A DNA stretch of 18,788 bases from the NCBI GenBank assembly GCA_020636445.1, contig JACJXV010000054.1:1-18788 (forward strand). Direction: 5' to 3'. Positions 1-6,345 of the stretch are shown here, piece after piece. Made by a program: the position numbers and the translations under genes. Under the pieces are notes generated by a model. It saw nothing but the letters and a program-made list of their open reading frames with translations. It did not search any database and was not told where the DNA came from. Each line of letters starts with the position of its first letter. The first letter of the stretch is position 1. This stretch comes from Lewinellaceae bacterium (GTDB taxonomy: Bacteria; Bacteroidota; Bacteroidia; Chitinophagales; Saprospiraceae).

Positions 1-283
1 CAGGGTCAATATCCTGTGTCAATGTTTCAAGCAAGGGCGCCAGCCATTGCTCACATCGATTAAGTTGTTCGGAGGTCGCCAGTTCGGGCCAGTCAGGGAG
101 TGCGTTTTTTTTCCATTCGCGCTTGATTTTGCGCGCGAATTGCTGGAAGGTTTGCTCCTCAGAACAGCCGGAAGCCATGATTAATAGGCTAAGAAGGGTA
201 AAATAACCCAAACCCCAAGGCCAGGGAGCGATGACCCGCCTTGAATTAATCAGGCGGATGGGAGCGTATTTAGCGTTATTCAT
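1..283 (-). CDS. N-terminal part of a predicted lipoprotein (runs off the window)
   Basis: This frame is open from an ATG at 283 to the left edge, giving the first 94 residues. The N-terminus has a basic segment (R10, R15, R16), a hydrophobic stretch (about residues 25-36) and a lipobox-like end, M-A-S-G-C, with C40 as the likely lipidated cysteine. The following part (S-E-E-Q-T-F, then a charged helix-like region rich in K, E and W) is soluble. I do not recognise the family from this fragment. The start codon overlaps the cmk stop in an ATGA arrangement, so translation is probably coupled to cmk. The long N-region before the hydrophobic core is unusual for a lipoprotein signal, and an internal ATG at codon 36 lies too late to keep a signal peptide. 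Confidence 0.65.
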   Translation of the reverse strand, partial: MNNAKYAPIRLINSRRVIAPWPWGLGYFTLLSLLIMASGCSEEQTFQQFARKIKREWKKNALPDWPELATSEQLNRCEQWLAPLLETLTQDIDP

Positions 284-966
284 GCGTTGGCAGCAGCAAT
301 GCGTAGTTCAGCAAGGGTGAGGCAGATCGCCAGCTGTTCGTCCTCGCTGAGGTTGGTATTGTCCAGGCGAACCGCATCTTTAGCCTGCATCAGCGGGCTG
401 TCGGAACGGGTGGAGTCAATATAGTCGCGTTCAAACAAGTTGCGGCGAATATTTTCTACGGAAACCACTTCGCCCCATTGATGCAGTTGTTCCTGGCGCC
501 GGCGAATTCGTTCTTCCCGCTCGGCTACCAGAAATATTTTCATCTCAGCCTGCGGGAAAACGACGGTTCCAATATCCCGACCATCCATAGCAATGCCGCG
601 GTTGCGGCCGAGTTCCTGTTGTTGCTGTACCAGGGCCCGGCGAACGAGGGGGAGGGTAGCTACCGGACTGACGTGCTGTGACACATCCATCTCCCGAATG
701 CGGTCCTCCACATCGCGGCCGTTCAATAACGTACGGTTACCCGCCAGCGGGTCGAGGTGGAAATCGATTTTAACCGCAGCTACGGCTTTTTGTGCCGCTG
801 CCGGTTGGGTGTAATCAATGCCATTTTCCAGAAAAAAAAGAGTAAATGCACGGTACATGGCGCCGGAATCGACATATAAATACCCCAGCGATTGCGCCAG
901 CGCTTTGGCTAGTGTCGATTTACCGCAGGATGAATAGCCATCGATGGCGATTTTGATGGGCTTCAC
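280..966 (-). CDS. cmk: Cytidylate kinase
   Basis: It phosphorylates CMP/dCMP with ATP in pyrimidine nucleotide salvage and supply, in the cytosol. Motifs in order, numbered from the GTG start at 966 (228 aa): the P-loop GYSSCGKST near residues 10-18, YVDSGAMYRA shortly after, MDGRDIGTVVFP in the middle, then the lid and arginine-rich region, DSTRSDSPL and LDNTNLS towards the C-terminus. The frame is also open to an ATG at 1071 (263 aa), but the extra 35 residues are not like the family. Cmk proteins normally begin a few residues before the IAIDG strand, and 228 aa is the usual length, so I chose the GTG start. A TATCTTTA element at 1026-1033 (minus) resembles a Bacteroidota -7 box and would place transcription start inside the longer frame. 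The stop overlaps the downstream lipoprotein start by 4 nt. Confidence 0.93.
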   Translation of the reverse strand: MKPIKIAIDGYSSCGKSTLAKALAQSLGYLYVDSGAMYRAFTLFFLENGIDYTQPAAAQKAVAAVKIDFHLDPLAGNRTLLNGRDVEDRIREMDVSQHVSPVATLPLVRRALVQQQQELGRNRGIAMDGRDIGTVVFPQAEMKIFLVAEREERIRRRQEQLHQWGEVVSVENIRRNLFERDYIDSTRSDSPLMQAKDAVRLDNTNLSEDEQLAICLTLAELRIAAANA

Positions 967-1087
967 AACAAACCGTTTAAATGATTTTTTCAGGGATTGT
1001 AACCCCTTTTTGGCTGTACAGGGCCTAAAGATAGTAATTTTGGCAGGTGCCGGAAGTGCGTGCAAACGCAAAAACCAAGAAAAGAAA

Positions 1088-1116
1088 AGACTCTGCCGGG
1101 TTATCCGACAGAGTCT
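1088..1116 (-). terminator. Intrinsic terminator after the DUF2795 gene
   Basis: Arms AGACTCTG (1088-1095) and CAGAGTCT (1109-1116) pair perfectly, and an inner CGG/CCG extends the stem past one mismatch around a GTTAT loop. Read on the minus strand, the stem is followed by a T-rich run (TTTTCTTTTCTT). It lies 36 nt beyond the DUF2795 stop and upstream of the cmk start, so it separates the two genes. Confidence 0.75.
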
Positions 1117-1151
1117 CTTGTTTTGTAATCATTGAACGGGAGGAATCCCGC

Positions 1152-1373
1152 TTAGTACTCATCTTCGTTGAAAAGGAAATCATCTTTACGGGGGTAGTCG
1201 GGCCAAATGTCCTCGATTCCTTCGTAGATTTCACCTTCGTCTTCCATTTGCTGCAGGTTTTCAATAACCTCTAGCGGGGCGCCTGAGCGGATTGCATAAT
1301 CGATCAACTCATCGCGGGATGCAGGCCAGGGCGCATCTTCCAAATGGTAAGCCAGTTCTAGTGTCCAATACAT
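1152..1373 (-). CDS. Small acidic DUF2795 domain protein
   Basis: A 73-residue protein that closely follows the short DUF2795-type proteins widespread in Bacteroidota: an N-terminal MYWTLELAYHLEDAPWPAS segment, a central SRDELIDYAIRSGAP helix, VIENLQQMEDEGE, and an acidic tail with IWPDYP and FNEDEY. There is no signal peptide or membrane segment, so it is probably cytosolic. The family's molecular role is unknown to me. It appears to be a single-gene unit, with a possible promoter at 1462-1495 and a terminator at 1088-1116. Confidence 0.85.
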   Translation of the reverse strand: MYWTLELAYHLEDAPWPASRDELIDYAIRSGAPLEVIENLQQMEDEGEIYEGIEDIWPDYPRKDDFLFNEDEY

Positions 1374-1461
1374 AAGTCAACACAGTATTTGATGAAAAAC
1401 TTGACACGTTCTCTCCTTCTTTAAACGGAAAGGTCTACGCCAGGTAACTCTGATTAATCGC

Positions 1462-1495
1462 CGAATTTAAAAAAAAGTTTCGTTCGGTGGTCAAA
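1462..1495 (-). promoter_or_regulatory. Possible Bacteroidota-type promoter for the DUF2795 gene
   Basis: On the minus strand TTTG (1495-1492) is followed after 22 nt by TAAATTCG (1469-1462), one mismatch from the TAnnTTTG -7 consensus. The spacing is slightly above the usual 19-21 nt. It would give a leader of about 80 nt before the ATG at 1373. Confidence 0.3.
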
Positions 1496-1521
1496 AATTT
1501 ACTAAGTAGCCCATTTTCAAG

Positions 1522-1548
1522 GATTAGCACTTATTTTTTTTGCTAATC
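1522..1548 (-). terminator. Weak hairpin after the transglutaminase-like gene
   Basis: Arms GATTAGCA (1522-1529) and TGCTAATC (1541-1548) form an 8-bp AT-rich stem with an 11-nt loop, 72 nt beyond the stop at 1620. There is no clear U-run after it on the minus strand, so a terminator role is only possible. Confidence 0.3.
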
Positions 1549-1619
1549 ATGAGTAAGAGATGCGGAGGATCTCCCGGGTATTTCAGCAGGGATTCTGGAA
1601 TGCCCAGCGTTTTTAGTAT

Positions 1620-2816
1620 TTACTCTCCCGGCTTACTGGCCAGAATGATTTCGAAAGACTGGCGACGGTATTCTGTCGGTGCTGCGCCAATCGTACTGGA
1701 ATTGGCAGGTCCGGTTGGGTCACATACATAATAGCGCTGGCCCTGGTAAAGAATGGGGTCTCCATATACTGCCGGGTAGGCTACTGCCACGGTAAGGTGA
1801 TCCGGATAGGCAAGAACGAGCATGGGCAGTTCCAGTAATTCCTGTACCAGGGAAAAGAATAACGCACAGCGGTCTTCACAGTCGGAGACCGGATAGTAGA
1901 TGACTTCATCAGGGATCATGGGCTTACTACGGCCATAGAACACCTGATCGTCTTCATACCGGAAGCCATTGCGGGTGAGTGAAACTAAAAATTGCAGGGC
2001 TTCCTGGGAGGATTTTTGACGAAGTAAATTCCGCAAGGCAGGAATTAAAGAAGCTTCCAGTGTAGGGGATAGCGGAGCTTTTACATACTCTGCTTCGGCA
2101 ATCAGGGGATAGGTCCCCATCATATTGATGATCGTTTCGTCTACTTCAACGGGTATGCGGTATAGACTATCCCGATAGGTAAATTGGAGCACTCTGGCCC
2201 GCGGAGCGGCGGGTAAGACAGGAAGCTGACTCAGCGAAAAGGAAAAAGGCCTCCCTTTTGGTTGCGGCGACAACCCCAGAACATATATACCTTGTCGCGG
2301 ATTGGCGTCGTTAGAGCGGGGATTTTGCAGAAATGTTAAGTTGACATAGGTATTCCCTCCCTCTTCAAAGAGGGGAGCTTCAAAAACGTCTTCCAGTGCC
2401 AGAACACAAAGTCCAACCTGTTGATCATGATAGGTGATTCGCGTATTGATACCACTGGAGGTTAGTAACAGCCAGGCGGCCAATTCGCGTTCATTGGCTG
2501 AGTGTCGGGGCATTATTGTAGCCAATGTATTGGAAATGAGCTGATAAAATAACCAGTCGTTCAGTTGTCGTTCTCTTCGGATTCTGAGCAGGGTTTGCAA
2601 CAATAGGTTGTATTGTGTTTGTTGCAAGGCCCGGCAATGCTGTAGCAGGTTTTTTTCCTGCACTAGTGAAAGCCGAACATTTAAAATATCGGTGGCGTAG
2701 GGAATGGTAAAGGATTCGGTATAAAAAATAACATTGGCTTGCCCCGGCGGAGGGGCAGGGGGCCATTCAGGGGGGGGCCCCATCAGCAAGAGCGAAAGTA
2801 GCAGGCTCCAGGGCAT
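1620..2816 (-). CDS. Secreted transglutaminase-like (cysteine-protease fold) protein
   Basis: A 398-residue protein with a short hydrophobic N-terminus (residues 3-12, SLLLSLLLM) suggesting export, followed by a proline-rich stretch (14-24). The long middle part is not recognised; it looks beta-rich and helical. The C-terminal region carries the layout of the transglutaminase-like fold: Cys313 in PVSDCEDRCALF, His340 in YPDHLTVAV and Asp366 in YYVCDPTGP, the expected Cys-His-Asp order and spacing for the triad. Activity could be peptide hydrolysis, amide transfer or none; the sequence does not decide. It stands alone between the queA terminator and a non-coding gap, so context gives no partner. 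The N-terminal signal is short and the cleavage site is unclear. Confidence 0.75.
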   Translation of the reverse strand: MPWSLLLSLLLMGPPPEWPPAPPPGQANVIFYTESFTIPYATDILNVRLSLVQEKNLLQHCRALQQTQYNLLLQTLLRIRRERQLNDWLFYQLISNTLATIMPRHSANERELAAWLLLTSSGINTRITYHDQQVGLCVLALEDVFEAPLFEEGGNTYVNLTFLQNPRSNDANPRQGIYVLGLSPQPKGRPFSFSLSQLPVLPAAPRARVLQFTYRDSLYRIPVEVDETIINMMGTYPLIAEAEYVKAPLSPTLEASLIPALRNLLRQKSSQEALQFLVSLTRNGFRYEDDQVFYGRSKPMIPDEVIYYPVSDCEDRCALFFSLVQELLELPMLVLAYPDHLTVAVAYPAVYGDPILYQGQRYYVCDPTGPANSSTIGAAPTEYRRQSFEIILASKPGE

Positions 2817-2893
2817 AAGATAGTATTCGCCAGTTAAGCGTATTGGACCGGACGATTTGCAGGCATCCGGTCGGATTGATTACGGGAAAAGAA

Positions 2894-2930
2894 CGCCGTT
2901 TGTTCCGGTTTTGGTATGGAACAAACGGCG
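2894..2930 (-). terminator. Intrinsic terminator of queA
   Basis: A perfect 13-bp stem, CGCCGTTTGTTCC (2894-2906) with its complement at 2918-2930, and an 11-nt loop. It begins 6 nt beyond the queA stop. Read on the minus strand it is followed by TTCTTTTCCC. The best terminator in the window. Confidence 0.9.
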
Positions 2931-2936
2931 GGAGAT

Positions 2937-4001
2937 TTACTTGATCAGCATTGCATCACCATAGCTGAAGAAGCGATAGTCCTCTTTGATGGCTTCTTCG
3001 TATGCGTGCATAATCAATTCATATCCTCCAAAAGCACAGACCATAATCAGCAGGCTGGACTTGGGGAGATGGAAATTAGTTATCATGGAGTCGGCAATGG
3101 TAAAGTCGTAGGGTGGATAGATGAATTTATTCGTCCATCCTTCTGCCGGTTTCAACAGGCCTTCAGCCGAAACGGCAGATTCAACGGCCCGGATAGAGGT
3201 AGTACCCACCGCGCAAACCCGGTGGCGACCCTCCTTAGCCCGGTTAACTGTCTCTACAGATTCGGCTGTGATGCGGAAGTACTCCGCATCCATTTTGTGC
3301 TTGGATAAATCTTCAACGTCAATACTGCGGAAGGTTCCCAGGCCAATGTGGAGCGTTAATTCGGCAAAATCAACGCCTTTGATTTCCAGGCGTTTCATCA
3401 GTTCACGACTGAAATGGAGGCCGGCAGTAGGTGCAGCTACGGCGCCAATCTCTTTCGCAAAGATCGTCTGAAAGCGATCGCGATCCAGCTCTTCACTAGG
3501 CCGGGTAATATACTTAGGCAGGGGGGTGTTACCCAGGTGATTGAGTTCTTTTTGAAACTCATCGTCCGAGCCTTCGTACAAAAATCGAATAGTACGTCCG
3601 CGGGAAGTTGTATTGTCGACGACTTCTGCAACCAGGATATCATTATCGTGATCATCGCTGAAGTATAGCTTGTTGCCCACCCTGATCTTACGAGCAGGAT
3701 CAACCAGTACATCCCAAAGGCGCGATTCATTATTCAACTCGCGGAGTAAAAAAACCTCAATTTTAGCCCCGGTTTTTTCTTTGCGACCATACAGACGGGC
3801 AGGAAAAACTTTGGTATTGTTAAAAATCATGACATCCCCTTCGTCAAAATAATTCAGGATGTCCTTAAAAACCTTATGCTCGATTTTCCCAGATTGTTTG
3901 TCAATGACCATCAATCTGGATTCATCCCGGTTGGGAGCTGGATACTGAGCAATAAGTTTTTTAGGTAGTTCAAAAGAAAACTGTGACAGTTTAGTCCTCA
4001 T
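2937..4001 (-). CDS. queA: tRNA preQ1(34) S-adenosylmethionine ribosyltransferase-isomerase
   Basis: QueA transfers the ribosyl part of S-adenosylmethionine to preQ1 at tRNA position 34, giving epoxyqueuosine, in the cytosol. The 354 residues are full length for the family and carry its signatures in order: LIAQYPAPNRDESRLMV (16-32), GDVMIFNNTKVFPARL (55-70), GAKIEVFLLREL (78-89), GAVAAPTAGLHF (186-197), LTLHIGLGTF (215-224), AVGTTSIRAVES (264-275), MITNFHLPKSSLL (306-318) and the terminal SYGDAMLI (346-353). It is its own transcription unit, with a -7-like TATATTTG 30 nt upstream and a strong terminator 6 nt after the stop. No other queuosine genes are in the window. Confidence 0.97.
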   Translation of the reverse strand: MRTKLSQFSFELPKKLIAQYPAPNRDESRLMVIDKQSGKIEHKVFKDILNYFDEGDVMIFNNTKVFPARLYGRKEKTGAKIEVFLLRELNNESRLWDVLVDPARKIRVGNKLYFSDDHDNDILVAEVVDNTTSRGRTIRFLYEGSDDEFQKELNHLGNTPLPKYITRPSEELDRDRFQTIFAKEIGAVAAPTAGLHFSRELMKRLEIKGVDFAELTLHIGLGTFRSIDVEDLSKHKMDAEYFRITAESVETVNRAKEGRHRVCAVGTTSIRAVESAVSAEGLLKPAEGWTNKFIYPPYDFTIADSMITNFHLPKSSLLIMVCAFGGYELIMHAYEEAIKEDYRFFSYGDAMLIK

Positions 4002-4030
4002 ACGCGCGCTTCATTTTCGAAAATCAACGC

Positions 4031-4038
4031 CAAATATA
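4031..4038 (-). promoter_or_regulatory. Putative queA -7 promoter element
   Basis: TATATTTG on the minus strand matches the Bacteroidota -7 consensus TAnnTTTG exactly and lies 30 nt before the queA ATG. No convincing TTTG at -33 was found. A perfect 12-bp palindrome, ATTTTCGAAAAT (4013-4024), sits at the expected transcription start. Confidence 0.4.
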
Positions 4039-4298
4039 AACATATTGCACTAGAAATAGTCTTTGCTTCCAGGGTATTATTGGTCCTTTCGATGGGCTGC
4101 CCGGGTTAGGGGGCGCCCTTAAGCGAAAAAAAAGGTAGCTTCATCGATTGCTTTCCTGCGTTTGGCAAGATTGCCGTAGCTTCCCCCACCGAAAGAATAG
4201 AACCTCCCTTGGGCAGGCGTTAAGCGTTTCTTGCTCCATGAGTTTAGGGACTAGTCTCCGGAATGTTGTAGCTTCGTAGTAATAATACACCGCCAGGT
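4039..4298. other. Gap between the divergent queA and permease genes
   Basis: No coding frame or RNA gene is supported here. It should hold the permease promoter, but I found no good -33/-7 pair on the plus strand. Visible structures are a GC-rich patch near 4093-4119 that includes GGGCGCCC and a small inverted repeat GGCAA/TTGCC at 4164-4175. Neither can be assigned a role. Confidence 0.5.
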
Positions 4299-5558
4299 AT
4301 GGGAACGATCATCAAAATATTTATGGAAAGCGTTGCTCAAGCACTCTCGCAATTGCGGGGTAATAAGCTGCGCAGTTTTTTATCACTTTTGGGTATTTCC
4401 ATAGGTATCTTTTGCATTATTGGCGTTTTCTCAGCAGTGGATTCACTAGAGGACAACGTCCGGGGCAGCCTGGCCAAGCTAGGAGATGATGTGCTTTATG
4501 TGCAAAAAATATCCTGGTCTGAAGATCCTGGTTCCAACTGGTTTAAGTACTTGCGGCGGCCTAATGTCGACTACCAGGATTATGAAGCGGTCAAGAAACG
4601 GGTAAAAACAGCTGATCTGGTTGGGTATTGGATCGGCATTGGTAGAAAGGTGGCCAAATTTAGGGGCAACAGTGTGGAAGGCGCTTATTTGCTGGCGATG
4701 TCCTATGAAGGAGAGGAATTATTTTCCCTGAACTTTGCCCAGGGGCGCTACTTCTCTCCTACGGAGTATAATTTCGGTGCGAATAAGGTCGTGTTGGGTG
4801 CAGTGGTGGCGGAGGAACTTTTTGGCCCCGTTGATCCCATCGGTCGCACGATTAAAGCAGGAGGGCGCAACCTGGAAGTCATCGGTGTTTTGGAAAAAGC
4901 AGGCGAGAGCATTGTCAACGTGATGAATTTTGATGAAGTTATGCTCATCTCTTATGAATTGGCCCGTAAAATTGCCAACCTCAAGCAAAACAGCTTTTTT
5001 GGAGACTCTTCGGTAGGGGTTAAGGCGAAAGCAGGCATTCCCTTGGCCGTTCTTAAGGATGAAGTCACTTCCGCCATGCGGGCCCATCGGCGTTTAAAAC
5101 CCCGGCAGGAGGACGATTTTTCCCTTAATCAATTGTCGATTATTTCGAATTTCCTAAACGGTTTTTTCAATGCGCTGAATATTCTGGGGGTCTTTATTGG
5201 CGGATTCGCTACCCTGGTGGGAATGTTCAGCGTGGCAAATATCATGTTCGTTTCGGTCAAAGAACGTACCCGGATTATTGGGGTTAAAAAGGCCCTGGGG
5301 GCAAAGCAATACATGATTTTGCTGGAGTTTCTGGTGGAATCAGTTATCCTTTGTATTCTGGGAGGACTTGCCGGGCTCGGATTGGTCTATATTGTACTCT
5401 TTGTCCTGACTCAAACCATGGATAGTTTCCAGCTATACCTCTCCTGGTCTAATGTTATTTTGGGTATCTCCCTGTCTGCAATTATTGGTATTCTCGCAGG
5501 GATGATTCCGGCTACTCAGGCAGCCCGTATGGATCCGGTAGTGGCGATGCGCCAATAA
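4299..5558 (+). CDS. MacB/FtsX-type ABC transporter permease
   Basis: A 419-residue inner-membrane permease with the MacB-type layout. One transmembrane helix near 28-48 (SLLGISIGIFCIIGVFSAV) precedes a large periplasmic MacB-PCD-like domain (about 50-280), and three C-terminal helices follow (about 290-315, 340-370, 385-405). Family motifs are clear: NKLRSFLSLLGISIG before and in helix 1, SVKERTRIIGVKKALGAK (319-336) on the cytosolic loop, and GMIPATQAARMDPVVAMR (401-418) at the end. Such permeases dimerise and need a separate or fused ATPase (MacB or LolD-like). None is fused here or encoded nearby, so this is an orphan permease unit. Substrate is unknown; members act in efflux, lipoprotein trafficking or signalling. 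The ATG at 4299 is preferred, but ATG at 4323 (codon 9) is also possible. Confidence 0.9.
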   Translation: MGTIIKIFMESVAQALSQLRGNKLRSFLSLLGISIGIFCIIGVFSAVDSLEDNVRGSLAKLGDDVLYVQKISWSEDPGSNWFKYLRRPNVDYQDYEAVKKRVKTADLVGYWIGIGRKVAKFRGNSVEGAYLLAMSYEGEELFSLNFAQGRYFSPTEYNFGANKVVLGAVVAEELFGPVDPIGRTIKAGGRNLEVIGVLEKAGESIVNVMNFDEVMLISYELARKIANLKQNSFFGDSSVGVKAKAGIPLAVLKDEVTSAMRAHRRLKPRQEDDFSLNQLSIISNFLNGFFNALNILGVFIGGFATLVGMFSVANIMFVSVKERTRIIGVKKALGAKQYMILLEFLVESVILCILGGLAGLGLVYIVLFVLTQTMDSFQLYLSWSNVILGISLSAIIGILAGMIPATQAARMDPVVAMRQ

Positions 5559-5641
5559 AACAGGCCGTATGGTTTAGGAACAGAGACATTTGCTCTACGT
5601 AGCCGGCCCATTAAGCATGGATTTTGGTACTAGCTAAAAAC

Positions 5642-5719
5642 ACGGGCTACCCCCGTCTTCTGATTTGATGACAATTGGGTAGCTTAGTTTAGAGCCGCTA
5701 CCCCGACTTTGTGTCGGGG
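5642..5719. repeat. Cluster of overlapping, partly exclusive inverted repeats
   Basis: GCTACCC occurs at 5646-5652 and 5697-5703, and its complement GGGTAGC lies between them at 5677-5683, so the middle copy can pair with either flank. Two more stems compete: ACGGG/CCCGT (5642-5656) overlaps the first GCTACCC, and CCCCGAC/GTCGGGG (5701-5719) overlaps the second. Read on the minus strand, the ACGGG/CCCGT stem is followed by GTTTTT like a terminator. A further CGTAGC/GCTACG pair lies at 5739-5765. Function unknown; the cluster starts 84 nt after the permease stop. Confidence 0.6.
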
Positions 5720-5899
5720 ATGCAAAACTCGCTCCGCTCGTAGCTCGTCCAGAGAATTCGCTACGCTTATGGTTTAGCAGGTTTAGAATAGTGAATAAGG
5801 TATTGCCATTTGGCTTGGTAATCCTGAGTATAACTTCGCTCAGGAGCCAAGCTAAGCCGATGGCCCCATTTCTCACCTCGATGCAGTCAGGGCAGGTTT

Positions 5900-5941
5900 C
5901 CCATTTCTCATTTCTCATTTCCCATTTCCCATTTCCCATTT
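5900..5941. repeat. Heptamer tandem repeat, six units
   Basis: Six back-to-back 7-bp units, in order CCCATTT, CTCATTT, CTCATTT, CCCATTT, CCCATTT, CCCATTT. Two degenerate units (CCCATTT, CTCACCT) lie just upstream at 5865-5878. It is in non-coding DNA and not at a recognisable promoter. Confidence 0.9.
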
Positions 5942-6098
5942 CCACCTATTCACCGTCAATTGTTTTCCTTCCCGCAAAATACTTCAGCCCTGAAAATTTT
6001 GACACAACCGTTTTTTGTCTTCAAGGTGCCGGATGCCACGTCAACCCCTCCTTTGGTTAAACGAATACCGGACGAGTGAGAGGAACTCATTATTTTAC

Positions 6099-6119
6099 CG
6101 GGCATTTTTTGGGTGCCCG
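6099..6119. terminator. Terminator-like hairpin with AT-rich flanks on both sides
   Basis: CGGGCA (6099-6104) pairs with TGCCCG (6114-6119) around a 9-nt loop starting TTTTTT. The plus-strand tail is TTATAATAATTTT and the minus-strand tail is also AT-rich, so it could act in either direction. No confident gene ends next to it. Confidence 0.35.
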
Positions 6120-6177
6120 TTATAATAATTTTGGAAAATAGGCATTCATATAGTACTTCAAATAAAAACCAAACGCC

Positions 6178-6250
6178 TAACTTTGGTCCGTTTCGAGAAA
6201 GGCTATCTGTTATCATTCCATTGAATGGTCGCGGGCTACGCTTATCTTTT
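6178..6250 (+). promoter_or_regulatory. Possible promoter elements for the SprF-like operon
   Basis: TAACTTTG (6178-6185) matches the Bacteroidota -7 consensus exactly but lacks a TTTG at -33. A second candidate pairs ATTG (6220-6223) with TATCTTTT (6243-6250) at a 19-nt spacing, and would start transcription about 90 nt before the ATG at 6346. Neither is decisive. Confidence 0.3.
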
Positions 6251-6345
6251 TTTGTCATAAGTAATTTATGCATCTGATTTTTGGCAATCCGTATTCTTTA
6301 AAAAAGAAAAACATAGCAGATTTGCGCATCCTAAAAACTTGTCCC

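Larger units (their letters stand above)
5559..6345. other. Structured non-coding gap between permease and SprF-like gene
   Basis: Frames in this stretch have no family resemblance and read through repeats, so I see no gene. It holds a cluster of small inverted repeats (5642-5765), a further hairpin CCTGAG/CTCAGG (5823-5844), a heptamer tandem repeat (5900-5941), a terminator-like hairpin (6099-6119) and possible promoter elements for the SprF-like gene (6178-6250). The 11-mer GCTACGCTTAT occurs twice in the same orientation (5760-5770 and 6235-6245). Confidence 0.6.

Noticed and set aside
4164..4175. GGCAA/TTGCC as an operator for the permease
   Set aside because: Arms are only 5 bp and no promoter could be placed around it.
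5900..5941. CRISPR array
   Set aside because: Units are 7 bp and contiguous with no spacers.
5634..5945. Minus-strand open frame starting in the heptamer repeat
   Set aside because: Its N-terminus is only the translated 7-bp repeat and the rest crosses the hairpin cluster. No family resemblance.
5956..6273. Minus-strand 105-residue open frame upstream of the SprF-like gene
   Set aside because: Composition is not protein-like, it crosses a terminator-like hairpin and lies over the promoter region of the plus-strand operon.
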